A stretch of 64,000 nucleotides of DNA from Flavobacterium sp. TAB 87 (GTDB lineage Bacteria > Bacteroidota > Bacteroidia > Flavobacteriales > Flavobacteriaceae). A program made the translations under genes and the position numbers. Numbering within the stretch: the first letter of the stretch is position 1; every line of letters begins with the position of its first letter. This document shows, one piece after another, positions 46,193 to 54,225 of this stretch. Location: assembly GCF_001529295.1 (NCBI RefSeq), contig NZ_LLWK01000037.1, positions 248,001 through 312,000 on the forward strand, written 5' to 3'. The notes under the pieces were generated by a model. It was given only the letters and a program-made list of their open reading frames with translations, was not told the origin of the DNA and did not search any database.

Positions 46193-47215
46193 CTAGACCA
46201 ACTGTGTCAATTGATCTTTTGTTTGACCATTAAGTGCTAATTCTTTTACGTTACTCAACGTAATTAACGCTATTTGAGTCAAAGCTTCATTGGTAAAAAA
46301 AGCTTGATGTGCGGTTACCAACACATTTGGGAAACTCATTAAACGCTGAATTTTGTCGTCCTGAATTATATCGTCGGATAAATCTCTAAAAAATAATTTT
46401 TCTTCTTGTTCGTAAACGTCAATTCCTAAGTAGCCAACTTTGCCGCTTTTTAGACCCTTAATTACGTCTGAAGTGTTAATTAAAGCACCACGACTTGTAT
46501 TAATTATCATGACATTAGTTTTCATTTGGGCCAATGTCTTTTTATTGATAAGGTGGCGTGTTTCGTCATTTAAAGGACAATGAAGTGAAATGATATCGCT
46601 TTTTTTAATTAACGTGTCTAAAGCAACATACTGAACTCCATCCGCTTCCATTCCCGAATCTTTAACAACATCATAGGCTACAACTGTGCTGCCAAATCCT
46701 TTTGCAATTTTAGAAAATGCTTTACCAATATTACCAGTTCCTATAATTCCGATTGTCTTTCCGTGCAAATCAAAACCCAATAATCCATGTAAAGAAAAAT
46801 TTTGTTCGCGCACGCGATTGTATGCTTTATGTGTTTTACGGTTTAAGGTTAAAATCATTGTCATAGCATGTTCTGCAACCGCCTCAGGCGAATAAGCGGG
46901 CACTCTGCAAACTTGAATTCCGTGCTTTTTGGCTGCTTCCAAGTCCACATTATTAAAACCTGCACAACGCAAAGCGATAATTTTGACTTCTTTTTCTGCT
47001 AGCTTTTTAATAACAGCGGCATTAACCACATCATTCACAAAAACACAAACAATAGCTTTATTGTCAACCAAAGTAACGGTTTGCTCGTTCAATTGAATGT
47101 CGAAGAACTCAAGTTCAAAGCCAAAATCGGCATTGTATTTTTCGAAAAATGTCTGATCGTACGGCTGGGTCGAAAAGAAAGAAATTTTATGTGAAAGTAA
47201 ATTGATCTTAGTCAT
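46193..47215 (-). CDS. ldhA: D-lactate dehydrogenase (NAD-dependent, LdhA type)
   Basis: 340-aa D-2-hydroxyacid dehydrogenase, very close in layout to E. coli LdhA: FGFELEFFDIQLNEQTV, ALRCAGFNNVDLEAAK, VPAYSPEAVAEHA. NAD motif GTGNIG (159-164). Catalytic R242 (NTSRGALI), E271 (DVYEQE), H303 (TAHQAFFT) are all present. It makes D-lactate from pyruvate under fermentative or oxygen-poor conditions, which fits the neighbouring nitrite respiration genes, although it is a separate transcript. No promoter matched exactly. Confidence 0.94.
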   Translation of the reverse strand: MTKINLLSHKISFFSTQPYDQTFFEKYNADFGFELEFFDIQLNEQTVTLVDNKAIVCVFVNDVVNAAVIKKLAEKEVKIIALRCAGFNNVDLEAAKKHGIQVCRVPAYSPEAVAEHAMTMILTLNRKTHKAYNRVREQNFSLHGLLGFDLHGKTIGIIGTGNIGKAFSKIAKGFGSTVVAYDVVKDSGMEADGVQYVALDTLIKKSDIISLHCPLNDETRHLINKKTLAQMKTNVMIINTSRGALINTSDVIKGLKSGKVGYLGIDVYEQEEKLFFRDLSDDIIQDDKIQRLMSFPNVLVTAHQAFFTNEALTQIALITLSNVKELALNGQTKDQLTQLV

Positions 47216-47293
47216 GATTTTAGTTACTGTTTAAGTGTAGTTAAAGTTAGACTATTCCTATCTAGTATCACTTGCAAATCCTATTATAACTAA

Positions 47294-47333
47294 AAAAACC
47301 AATACTTGCTTTTGACAGCTAATATTGGTTTTT
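47294..47333 (-). terminator. Terminator of the nirK-nirV-sco operon
   Basis: AAAAACCAATA (47294-47304) / TATTGGTTTTT (47323-47333); on the minus strand followed by a T-run. Lies 132 bp past the sco stop. Confidence 0.75.
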
Positions 47334-47465
47334 AATTTTCCAAAACGAGTTCTAATCTCTTCTGTATTCTAATTTAAAAAGGGCATTATAAAATGATTTA
47401 CTGATGAGCTTTATATAATTAGTTCCTAAAAACAGCAAAAAAACAACAGCTGTTTCGCAATAAGG

Positions 47466-48092
47466 TTAATGAAGCTTTTTTGCCTCTTCTTTAATTTTGG
47501 CTACCGTAGCCGCATCATTTACATTGATACCTTCTTGTTGGTACATTAATTCTCCTTCGGCATTAAATACACTGATAATGTTCGAATGCGAGAAATCTAT
47601 TGGCGTTATCTTTTTGTAATTAACCGCTAAAACAGCCGCAAATTCTCTAGTATTCTCTTCGGTAGAGCGCAAGAACATCCATTGTTCTGACGTCATTTTA
47701 TTTTCGATAGAAAAAGCTTTCAAACGCTCTGGTGTATCTACTTTGGGATCGATACTCAACAAAACAAATTTAACGTGCTCCTTACTCTTTTTGTCAAGTT
47801 GACTTTCGATATTTCTCATATCAGCAACTAATCTTGGACAAGCAGCCTGGCACGAAGTGTATATCATAACCATAACCACTACATTGCCGCGAAGCGATTT
47901 CAATTCAATATCTTTACCGTCTTGATTCGTCCATTGAGACGGAAGATTATAAATAGACATATCAGAAATCGGCTTTTCAGCTTCGTCTTCAGTCGTTTTT
48001 TTATCTCCCTTGCCATTACATGAAATAAGTAGCGAAATAAGAACTAAAAAAAACGAGTAGAAAATTTTATTTTTGATCAATGGTATTTTCAT
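47466..48092 (-). CDS. SCO1/SenC-family copper chaperone lipoprotein
   Basis: 208-aa SCO protein, thioredoxin-fold copper carrier in the periplasm. Lipoprotein signal with C25; copper ligands C81 and C85 (YTSCQAACP) and H169 (DFSHSN). It is third in a minus operon behind nirK and a nirV-like gene (24 bp gap), so a role in supplying copper to NirK is likely, rather than to cytochrome oxidase. That assignment is inference from position. Confidence 0.93.
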   Translation of the reverse strand: MKIPLIKNKIFYSFFLVLISLLISCNGKGDKKTTEDEAEKPISDMSIYNLPSQWTNQDGKDIELKSLRGNVVVMVMIYTSCQAACPRLVADMRNIESQLDKKSKEHVKFVLLSIDPKVDTPERLKAFSIENKMTSEQWMFLRSTEENTREFAAVLAVNYKKITPIDFSHSNIISVFNAEGELMYQQEGINVNDAATVAKIKEEAKKLH

Positions 48093-48116
48093 GATATTTT
48101 ATTTTTGAATTATATC

Positions 48117-48878
48117 CTAAAGGTCTTTTGCACAGCGAAAACCTAAATTTTTAGTAGTAAAATTGGCCTTAAGACTTCCTCTAAAAGCATATCGCATAAA
48201 AGCAGCATAATTCATTAAATCCGTTGCATTTACAGATGCACTGCCGCAAAACAAATTCTGATCTGACGACTTGTCTTTTCGAGATTCACCCGACAAAAAT
48301 ATACTATTAAAATCAGCCGTCCACTCCCAAACCAATCCGTGCATATCGTAAACTCCCCAGTAATTTTTAAAAGTTTGACCGACAGGATTTACACTTGTAT
48401 TTGGTTTTTCATACCAAGACATGATGTACTTGGTATAGTTCTCTTTTTTTCTAGCATCTCTACTTACGCTATCCGACATTGCTGCATATTCCCATTCGTC
48501 CATGCTTGGTAAACGTTTACCTTGACATTCACAATATTTTTTTGCAGCAAACCACGAGATATTAGTTACGGGTGCATTATTTAAATTTATACCGTAATCA
48601 AAATCGCTTTTCCACTGCGTTAAATAACTTTTATTAGCAAAAATACCTTTGATTTTAGATCGACTATAGTCGGGATATTTTTTTAAAAAAGTTAAATATT
48701 GTGCATTCGTCACCGGATAAATATCCAACTGAAACGAATCAATTACAACTGGTCTTTTATCAGCAGCACCATAAAGGGGAACAAAGCTCCCCTTTTTGAT
48801 GATTGCCATTTTTGAATTTTGTGCTATTAACCCTGCAGATACAATCATTAAAATTAATAACACGCTCCTTTTAAACAT
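48117..48878 (-). CDS. NirV-like formylglycine-generating-enzyme-fold protein
   Basis: 253-aa secreted protein with a SUMF1 (FGE) fold: signal peptide to GLIAQ, then FQLDIYPVTNAQYLTFLKK, VTNISWFAAKKYCECQGKRL, GLVWEWTADF and the end NLGFRCAKDL. The paired active-site cysteines of true sulfatase-modifying FGE are not evident (only one Cys, in LFCGSAS, near that place). It sits directly between nirK (21 bp) and sco (24 bp), the position of nirV in other denitrifiers, where its function is still unclear. I call it nirV-like from context. Confidence 0.85.
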   Translation of the reverse strand: MFKRSVLLILMIVSAGLIAQNSKMAIIKKGSFVPLYGAADKRPVVIDSFQLDIYPVTNAQYLTFLKKYPDYSRSKIKGIFANKSYLTQWKSDFDYGINLNNAPVTNISWFAAKKYCECQGKRLPSMDEWEYAAMSDSVSRDARKKENYTKYIMSWYEKPNTSVNPVGQTFKNYWGVYDMHGLVWEWTADFNSIFLSGESRKDKSSDQNLFCGSASVNATDLMNYAAFMRYAFRGSLKANFTTKNLGFRCAKDL

Positions 48879-48899
48879 AGTAGTTGAATTATAGTTTTA

Positions 48900-50354
48900 C
48901 TATTTTCTAATAGCTTTAACCATTTCTGGTGTAATCACAGTTTTGTTATTACCCCAACTGCTGTAAACATATGTTAAAACGCTCGCTACTTGGTCGTCAT
49001 TTAAATTTTGACTAGTCATCACGTTATTGTATTTTTTGCCGTTTACGGTAATTTCTCCACTTAAACCATGCAATACTGCATCGATTGAACGTTTGTAATC
49101 TGCATTTAAGAAATCAGATTTTGCCAATGGAGGGAATGCATTTGCCACTCCTTGTCCTTCAGATTGGTGACAAGCAAAACATGTTGTTCCATAAATAATT
49201 TTACCTGCAGCCACACGCTCTTCAACGCTTTTAGCTTTAACAACTTCCACTACATCTTTACGCTTAGGCATGTGTTGTGATGTTCCTCCTTCTGGCAAGT
49301 AAATCCCTTCTTGAATTGTTCCAGAATATACTTTTCCGTTTGCATCTCCATCAACGTGTAACATTGCCAAAGCTCCTTTGTTAAAGGCTCTAAAAATAGA
49401 GTGGTCAACCAAGATTACTTCTCCAGGAACTTCCACTTTAAATTCAATCATTGCTGCTCCACCTGCTGGGATCAATGTAGTTTGAACATTTTTATTAATT
49501 AAGCTTCCACCTTCTACGTGAACCTTATCAAAAATTTCACCAATTGCGTGGAAAGAAGACACTAAGTTTGGTCCACCGTTACCTACGTACAAACGAACTG
49601 TTTCTCCTCTTTTAGCTATTAATTTTTTATCATTTAAAAGTGCACCAACACTACCGTTAAACACAACATAATCTGGTGTTTCATTAATGGCTTTATCCAT
49701 GTCAAATGGTTGCATACCTTGAGCACCATTAGCACCTTTAGTATAAAAATCTCCTTGCATGATGTAGTACTCTCTATCTACTTTTGGTAATCCACCTTCT
49801 GGCTCTACCAAAATCAATCCGTACATACCGTTGGCAATGTGCATTCCTACTGGTGCTGTAGCACAGTGATACACATAAAGACCTGGTTGTAATGTTTTAA
49901 AGTTAAATACTTTTTCATGACCTGGCGCTACTAGAGATGATGTTGCTCCACCTCCTGGACCTGTAACCGCATGTAAGTCAATGTTGTGTGGCATTTTATT
50001 GTCTGGGTGGTTTTTAAGGTGAAATTCAACCTCATCTCCAACACGCGTTCTAATAAAACTACCTGGTACTGTACCTCCAAATGTCCAGTACATGTACTTC
50101 ACACCGTCTGCCATTTCGCCTTCTTGTTCCAATATTTCCATATTAACAACTAAGCGTTTTGCTGCACGATCACCAATTGGTTTTGGAACAAATGGTGGCG
50201 AAGTAAGCTCTGCTTCTTCTTTGCCATCTACGTTCATGTTTTCGTAATATTTAGCATCTTTATCTTCCTCTTTTTTACAAGAAAAAAGACCAAGTGAAGC
50301 AACTAGCATGAAGAGCATTATTTTGCTCATTCTTTTTAAATAAAATGTTTTCAT
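48900..50354 (-). CDS. nirK: Copper nitrite reductase with C-terminal cytochrome c domain
   Basis: NirK, 484 aa, reduces nitrite to nitric oxide. Signal with LGLFSC suggests a lipoprotein (C26; start 50354 or internal ATG 50330). Type-1 copper ligands H123, C164, H172, M177; type-2 ligands H128, H163, H318; catalytic D126 and H269. After the two cupredoxin domains comes a cytochrome c domain (about 375-475) with CFACH (C392-H396) and likely axial M446. The fused heme could pass electrons directly to the type-1 copper. First gene of nirK-nirV-sco; an FNR-type box lies upstream. Confidence 0.96.
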   Translation of the reverse strand: MKTFYLKRMSKIMLFMLVASLGLFSCKKEEDKDAKYYENMNVDGKEEAELTSPPFVPKPIGDRAAKRLVVNMEILEQEGEMADGVKYMYWTFGGTVPGSFIRTRVGDEVEFHLKNHPDNKMPHNIDLHAVTGPGGGATSSLVAPGHEKVFNFKTLQPGLYVYHCATAPVGMHIANGMYGLILVEPEGGLPKVDREYYIMQGDFYTKGANGAQGMQPFDMDKAINETPDYVVFNGSVGALLNDKKLIAKRGETVRLYVGNGGPNLVSSFHAIGEIFDKVHVEGGSLINKNVQTTLIPAGGAAMIEFKVEVPGEVILVDHSIFRAFNKGALAMLHVDGDANGKVYSGTIQEGIYLPEGGTSQHMPKRKDVVEVVKAKSVEERVAAGKIIYGTTCFACHQSEGQGVANAFPPLAKSDFLNADYKRSIDAVLHGLSGEITVNGKKYNNVMTSQNLNDDQVASVLTYVYSSWGNNKTVITPEMVKAIRK

Positions 50355-50389
50355 AGTAAATAAATTAAATTAACCCTTTAATTATGGGA

Positions 50390-50433
50390 TAAAATTAACA
50401 TTTGAACAGCAACGCAGACATGATAAAAATCAT
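50390..50433 (-). promoter_or_regulatory. nirK promoter with FNR/CRP-type box
   Basis: Palindrome ATGAT-AAAA-ATCAT at 50420-50433 resembles FNR/DNR boxes (TTGAT-N4-ATCAA). On the minus strand TAATTTTA (50397-50390) is one mismatch from the -7 consensus; the predicted start near 50384 puts the palindrome centre about 42 bp upstream, the class II activator position. Candidate site for oxygen- or NO-dependent activation. Confidence 0.55.
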
Positions 50434-50444
50434 TTATTACTAGT

Positions 50445-50466
50445 TTTGATTGTATATTTTATCAAA
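50445..50466. repeat. TTTGAT-N10-ATCAAA inverted repeat
   Basis: Exact 6+6 bp inverted repeat in the nirK-ric spacer with half-sites like those of FNR boxes, but a 10-bp spacer instead of 4. May be a second regulator site or chance. Confidence 0.35.
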
Positions 50467-50561
50467 GGATTCATATGTTTTGATCGATTAAAAACTAAGA
50501 TATAAAAATTTAAAGCAAAACAAAATCAAACAGTAAACAATTGTTAATAAAATTACAATTT

Positions 50562-50589
50562 AAATAAAAGACAATTTTATCTTTTATTT
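50562..50589. promoter_or_regulatory. Perfect 10+10 bp palindrome at the ric promoter
   Basis: AAATAAAAGA (50562-50571), 8-bp centre, TCTTTTATTT (50580-50589). Its centre is about 40 bp before the start predicted from TATATTTG (50602-50609), so a bound protein would cover the -33 region. Candidate operator for the Rrf2/NsrR-type regulator coded at 53168-53602. Confidence 0.5.
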
Positions 50590-50601
50590 GAAATTTGTTC
50601 G

Positions 50602-50609
50602 TATATTTG
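50602..50609 (+). promoter_or_regulatory. -7 promoter element of ric
   Basis: TATATTTG, exact TAnnTTTG, 34 bp before the ric ATG. The -33 area is occupied by the palindrome. Confidence 0.6.
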
Positions 50610-50643
50610 TCCTTCGATTATCTAATATAAAAAATATAGAACC

Positions 50644-51375
50644 ATGGAAATTTTAGAAAAAACAACAATAGGTGAATATGTCGCTAAAGATTTTAGAACT
50701 GCAGCCGTTTTTACACAATATGGAATTGATTTTTGCTGCAAAGGAAATCGTACAATCGAAGAAGCTTGCGAAAAAAAACAATTTAACAGCAATGAAGTTG
50801 AAGCTAAAGTAATGGATGTTTTAGCGATGAAAACGGATGAAGGAATCGATTTTAATTCTTGGCCTTTGGATTTACTTGCCGATTATGTTGAAAAAACACA
50901 CCACCGTTATGTCGAAGATAAATCTCAAATCTTGTTGCCGTTTTTAGATAAATTATGCAAAGTACATGGCGCCTCCCATCCTGAACTCTTTAAAGTAAAT
51001 GATCTTTTTATAGGTTGTGCTCAAGAAATGGCGCAACACATGAAAAAAGAAGAGCTGATCTTATTTCCCTTTATAAAAAAATTAGTAAAAGCAGAAGCAA
51101 CTGACGGGAAATTTGAAAATCCACATTTTGGAACGGTTAATAATCCTATCGAAATGATGATGCACGATCACGTAGTTGAAGGAGAACGCTTTGTGAAAAT
51201 TGCTGAATTAACAAACAACTACACGCCTCCCGCAGATGGCTGTAACACCTATAAAGTTACCTACGCCATGTTACAAGAGTTTGAATCAGATTTGCACAAA
51301 CACATTCACTTAGAAAACAATATCTTATTCCCTAAAGCAAGTAAATTAGAAGAAAAATTACGAACTGCGCTCTAA
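50644..51375 (+). CDS. ric: Iron-sulfur cluster repair di-iron protein RIC (ScdA/YtfE)
   Basis: 243-aa RIC protein, repairs iron-sulfur clusters damaged by nitric oxide or oxidants. N-terminal DUF542 part with YGIDFCCKGNRTIEEAC (C31, C32), then a hemerythrin-like domain with iron ligands in THHRYVEDK, VHGASHPEL, HMKKEELILFPF, HDHVVEGERF and LHKHIHLENNILFP. Located divergent from nirK, which makes NO, so it probably protects this cell from its own product. Strong promoter and a terminator hairpin downstream. Confidence 0.95.
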   Translation: MEILEKTTIGEYVAKDFRTAAVFTQYGIDFCCKGNRTIEEACEKKQFNSNEVEAKVMDVLAMKTDEGIDFNSWPLDLLADYVEKTHHRYVEDKSQILLPFLDKLCKVHGASHPELFKVNDLFIGCAQEMAQHMKKEELILFPFIKKLVKAEATDGKFENPHFGTVNNPIEMMMHDHVVEGERFVKIAELTNNYTPPADGCNTYKVTYAMLQEFESDLHKHIHLENNILFPKASKLEEKLRTAL

Positions 51376-51412
51376 CACTAAAATTAATAAATTAGTTAAA
51401 ACTACCGAAAAG

Positions 51413-51459
51413 CATTCCTGAAACAGTACTAAAAAGTGCGATCAGGAATGTTTTTTTTT
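51413..51459 (+). terminator. Terminator of ric
   Basis: CATTCCTGA (51413-51421) / TCAGGAATG (51442-51450) followed by nine T. It separates ric from the membrane-protein gene. Confidence 0.75.
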
Positions 51460-51501
51460 ACTACATTAGTTTTTCGAAAAGCTAACAATCAAATTGGTAA
51501 C

Positions 51502-52710
51502 ATGAAAAAATCTTGGTTAATTGCCTGTTTTAGTAATTTTTTTATTGCTGCGCTAATGGGCTTATTATTACGTTTTCTCTATCTAACACCTATTGACACA
51601 GTCAATTTTCAGTTTTTACTACACGGTCATTCTCATGTAGCAATGCTGGGTTGGCTTTACCTTATATTGTATTGTTTACTGGTTCATTTTTATATTCCGA
51701 AAGAACAGCAAAATAACGCAGTTTTGAACCGTTTATTTTGGATTACCGAACTGGCTGTGATTGGCATGATGGTTCGATTTCCTGTTGAAGGTTATGCGCT
51801 TTTATCTATTGTTTTCTCGACTTTACACATTTTTTGCAGCTATTATTTTTCGTATCTAATCTGGAAAAAGACGGTTTTTCAATCTGATCAAGAAAAAAAA
51901 CTAGTACGCACTGCTTTAATATTTATGATTATCTCCACCTTTGGTGTTTGGGTTCTTGGTCCTGCCGTAGGAATGTTAGGCAAAGCAAGTGCTTTTTTTC
52001 AAATTGCAATTCAGTTTTTCTTGCATTTTCAGTTCAATGGTTGGTTCTTAATAGCGGTTTTAGTCTTGTTTTTATCGCAACTATCACTTAAAATTCCACC
52101 AGCTATTTTTCGCAAATTTTATATTTTATTACTTATTGCAACAGTGTTTACGTTGACATTACCGGTTAGTTGGTATTTGAAACATTCTGTCTTTTACTGG
52201 ATCAATCTCTTCGGGGTTCTTTTGCAAGCAGTTGCTTTTTATTACCTCATCAAAGGTGTCGGATATGAATTTGCCGTTTTATTTCAAAAACTACCTGTAT
52301 TAGAAAAATCAATTTATATTTTTACTTTTGGTTCACTAGCTGTAAAAATCGGTATTCAACTCCTGACTTTTATCCCCGAAATAACTGTAGTTTCACATCA
52401 AATTAGGAACTTTGTAATTGGTTTTATTCACCTTAATATGTTAGGAATAATTACGGGAATGGTTTTTATAATTTTAATAAAAATAAAACTACTACCAACG
52501 CATTCATTATTCGCTAAAACAGGGATAATATTGTTCTTTGCAAGTTACTTAATTACCGAAGTCATTTTGTTTAGCAAAGGTGTTTTTATTTATTTCGGCA
52601 GTCCATTACTATCACAGGCTACTCCCATACTTTTTGCTGCTAGTATCGGATTACCTTTAAGCATTCTATGTATAATAAGCAGTATTATTAAAACAAAACA
52701 ATCTTTATGA
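51502..52710 (+). CDS. Polytopic membrane protein with conserved-looking His, heme-copper-oxidase-like
   Basis: 402-aa protein with about 11-12 transmembrane helices. Histidines lie at helix starts: HGHSHVAMLGW (H41, H43, H45), HFQFNGW (H175), HLNMLG (H310), the kind of spacing used to bind heme or copper, faintly like subunit I of heme-copper oxidases, but the full ligand set (HH pair, HxH of helix X) is not visible. I cannot assign a family. The upstream in-frame region overlaps the ric terminator, so the start is ATG 51502. It overlaps the CopD-like gene by 4 bp (ATGA), so they are translated together. Context suggests a role in NO or nitrite metabolism. Confidence 0.72.
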   Translation: MKKSWLIACFSNFFIAALMGLLLRFLYLTPIDTVNFQFLLHGHSHVAMLGWLYLILYCLLVHFYIPKEQQNNAVLNRLFWITELAVIGMMVRFPVEGYALLSIVFSTLHIFCSYYFSYLIWKKTVFQSDQEKKLVRTALIFMIISTFGVWVLGPAVGMLGKASAFFQIAIQFFLHFQFNGWFLIAVLVLFLSQLSLKIPPAIFRKFYILLLIATVFTLTLPVSWYLKHSVFYWINLFGVLLQAVAFYYLIKGVGYEFAVLFQKLPVLEKSIYIFTFGSLAVKIGIQLLTFIPEITVVSHQIRNFVIGFIHLNMLGIITGMVFIILIKIKLLPTHSLFAKTGIILFFASYLITEVILFSKGVFIYFGSPLLSQATPILFAASIGLPLSILCIISSIIKTKQSL

Positions 52711-53156
52711 ATCACCATTTATTACTTGTTATTCATCTTTTATGCGCCGCAATTTGGATCGGAGGACATCTTCTTTTAGCCTTTGCTTACCTTCCGACTG
52801 CCTTAAAAAATAAAGACCCAAACATTATTTTAAAATTTGAGAAAAAATACGAACCCATTGGCTTGCCCTCCTTAGTATTGTTGGTAATTACAGGCGTTTT
52901 AATGGCACAGCAGTTTGGTGTGAATTACGAAAATTGGTTTGAATTCGCTAATCCGATCGAAAAAGTTGTTTCTTGGAAACTAACCTTGTTGGCAATAACG
53001 GTACTTTTTGCTTTAAGTGCACAATTTAGAGTAATTCCGAAGTTGAAAGAACACCCAAATAAATTACCCGAAATGGCATTTCATATCATATCTGTAACTA
53101 CAATTGGTGTTATTATGCTAATTTTGGGGTCTTATGTTCGCTATGGCGGAATTTAA
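52707..53156 (+). CDS. CopD-like four-helix membrane protein
   Basis: 149-aa membrane protein with four predicted helices resembling the copper-resistance CopD domain: [20 protein letters not shown] (His10, His21), a second helix LPSLVLLVITGVLMAQQFGV, and the end HIISVTTIGVIMLILGSYVR. The His pattern suggests heme or copper binding. Coupled by ATGA overlap to the 402-aa membrane protein and 11 bp before the Rrf2 regulator; the three form one operon. Confidence 0.78.
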   Translation: MNHHLLLVIHLLCAAIWIGGHLLLAFAYLPTALKNKDPNIILKFEKKYEPIGLPSLVLLVITGVLMAQQFGVNYENWFEFANPIEKVVSWKLTLLAITVLFALSAQFRVIPKLKEHPNKLPEMAFHIISVTTIGVIMLILGSYVRYGGI

Positions 53157-53167
53157 ATACAAAAACT

Positions 53168-53602
53168 ATGTTTTCTAAAACTTGTGAATATGGCATTCGT
53201 GCCACCATTTTTATTGCTTCTCGATCGTATCAAAACGAGCGCGTTGGCATGAGAGACATTGCAGAAAAAATTGATTCTCCTGAAGCTTTTACAGCAAAAA
53301 TTATGCAGATTTTATCTAAAAATAATATAGTAAAATCGATAAAAGGTGTGGGAGGAGGATTTGAGATTCCGAAGCAAACAATGGCTAAAATTACATTAGC
53401 TCATATTGTAACTGCTCTCGACGGCACTAAAGTATTTACCGGCTGCGGACTGGGATTAAGCACTTGTTCGGAAGAATTTCCTTGTCCAGTGCATGATAAA
53501 TTTAAATCGATTCGAAATGAATTGAAAGAAATGTTAGAAAATACTAATTTAGAAGAGCTCGCTTTGGGTATTAAATCGGGCGACACCTTTCTAAGACTTT
53601 AG
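53168..53602 (+). CDS. Rrf2-family transcription regulator (NsrR-type, three Cys)
   Basis: 144-aa Rrf2 repressor with an N-terminal winged helix (CEYGIRATIFIASRS ... VGGGFEIPK). The cluster-binding part has C93, C100 and C106 (C-X6-C-X5-C), near to the iron-sulfur ligands of the NO sensor NsrR. It lies in the ric-side gene group, so nitric oxide sensing is likely. NsrR versus IscR cannot be settled by eye, but the lack of isc genes favours the former. Confidence 0.9.
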   Translation: MFSKTCEYGIRATIFIASRSYQNERVGMRDIAEKIDSPEAFTAKIMQILSKNNIVKSIKGVGGGFEIPKQTMAKITLAHIVTALDGTKVFTGCGLGLSTCSEEFPCPVHDKFKSIRNELKEMLENTNLEELALGIKSGDTFLRL

Positions 53603-53698
53603 TGCTAAAGGTGTTAATTAAATGATAAATTAAAAGTAAGCATTAAACCTAATTGTAAAAATACGGTCTTATACCTATAACTTTTAATAAAACGTATC

Positions 53699-54133
53699 AT
53701 GAAAAAATTAGTATTAGCTGCATTACTTTCTATCGGAATGATAGGTTTTGCACAAAATCAACAAGACAAACAAAAACTGACAGTAGAGCAACGAAATGAA
53801 AAAAACTTGCAAAAACTAACGTCAGAATTAAATTTAGACAGCAAGCAGCAAAAACAAGTTGGCGATTTGTTAGCCTCAAGATCTGCAGAAATGCAGCAGT
53901 GGAAAATGACTAATAAAGATCGACAAACGAAACCATCCACTGAAGAGCGTGATGCTATGAAACAACAAATGAAAGAAAGAAAACTTTCAAATAACAATAA
54001 AATGAAAGCGATTTTAACTTCAGAACAGTACACTAAATACTCTGCTAATCAAGAAAAGAGAATGCAAAAAATGAACGATCGCAAAAATAAAAATCATACA
54101 GATAAGGAACACCATGAAGATCACAACGAATAA
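53699..54133 (+). CDS. Small secreted helical protein, Spy/CpxP-like
   Basis: 144-aa secreted protein: signal peptide MKKLVLAALLSIGMIGFAQ, then Gln- and Lys-rich helices with LNLDSKQQKQVGDLLASR and MKQQMKERKLSNNNKMKAIL then TSEQYTKY, similar in style to the LTxxQ proteins Spy/CpxP and to Bacteroidetes DUF4890 proteins. The C-terminus HTDKEHHEDHNE is His-rich and may bind metal. It is 96 bp after the Rrf2 gene and ends at a terminator. Role as envelope-stress chaperone is inference. Confidence 0.75.
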   Translation: MKKLVLAALLSIGMIGFAQNQQDKQKLTVEQRNEKNLQKLTSELNLDSKQQKQVGDLLASRSAEMQQWKMTNKDRQTKPSTEERDAMKQQMKERKLSNNNKMKAILTSEQYTKYSANQEKRMQKMNDRKNKNHTDKEHHEDHNE

Positions 54134-54164
54134 TAACTCATCTTACAACTAGTTATTAAAAAAG

Positions 54165-54196
54165 AGGGTTTGACTCACAGCAGTCAAACCCTTTTT
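54165..54196. terminator. Bidirectional terminator
   Basis: AGGGTTTGACT (54165-54175) / AGTCAAACCCT (54182-54192) with loop CACAGC and T-run; A-run on the other side. Serves the Spy-like gene (plus) and the flavin oxidoreductase (minus). Confidence 0.88.
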
Positions 54197-54225
54197 GCAT
54201 TTAAAATTTAAAATACACCATCAAA

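Noticed and set aside
51436..51501. Earlier start for the 402-aa membrane protein
   Set aside because: Runs through the ric terminator and lacks a sensible N-terminus; ATG at 51502 begins directly with a membrane helix.
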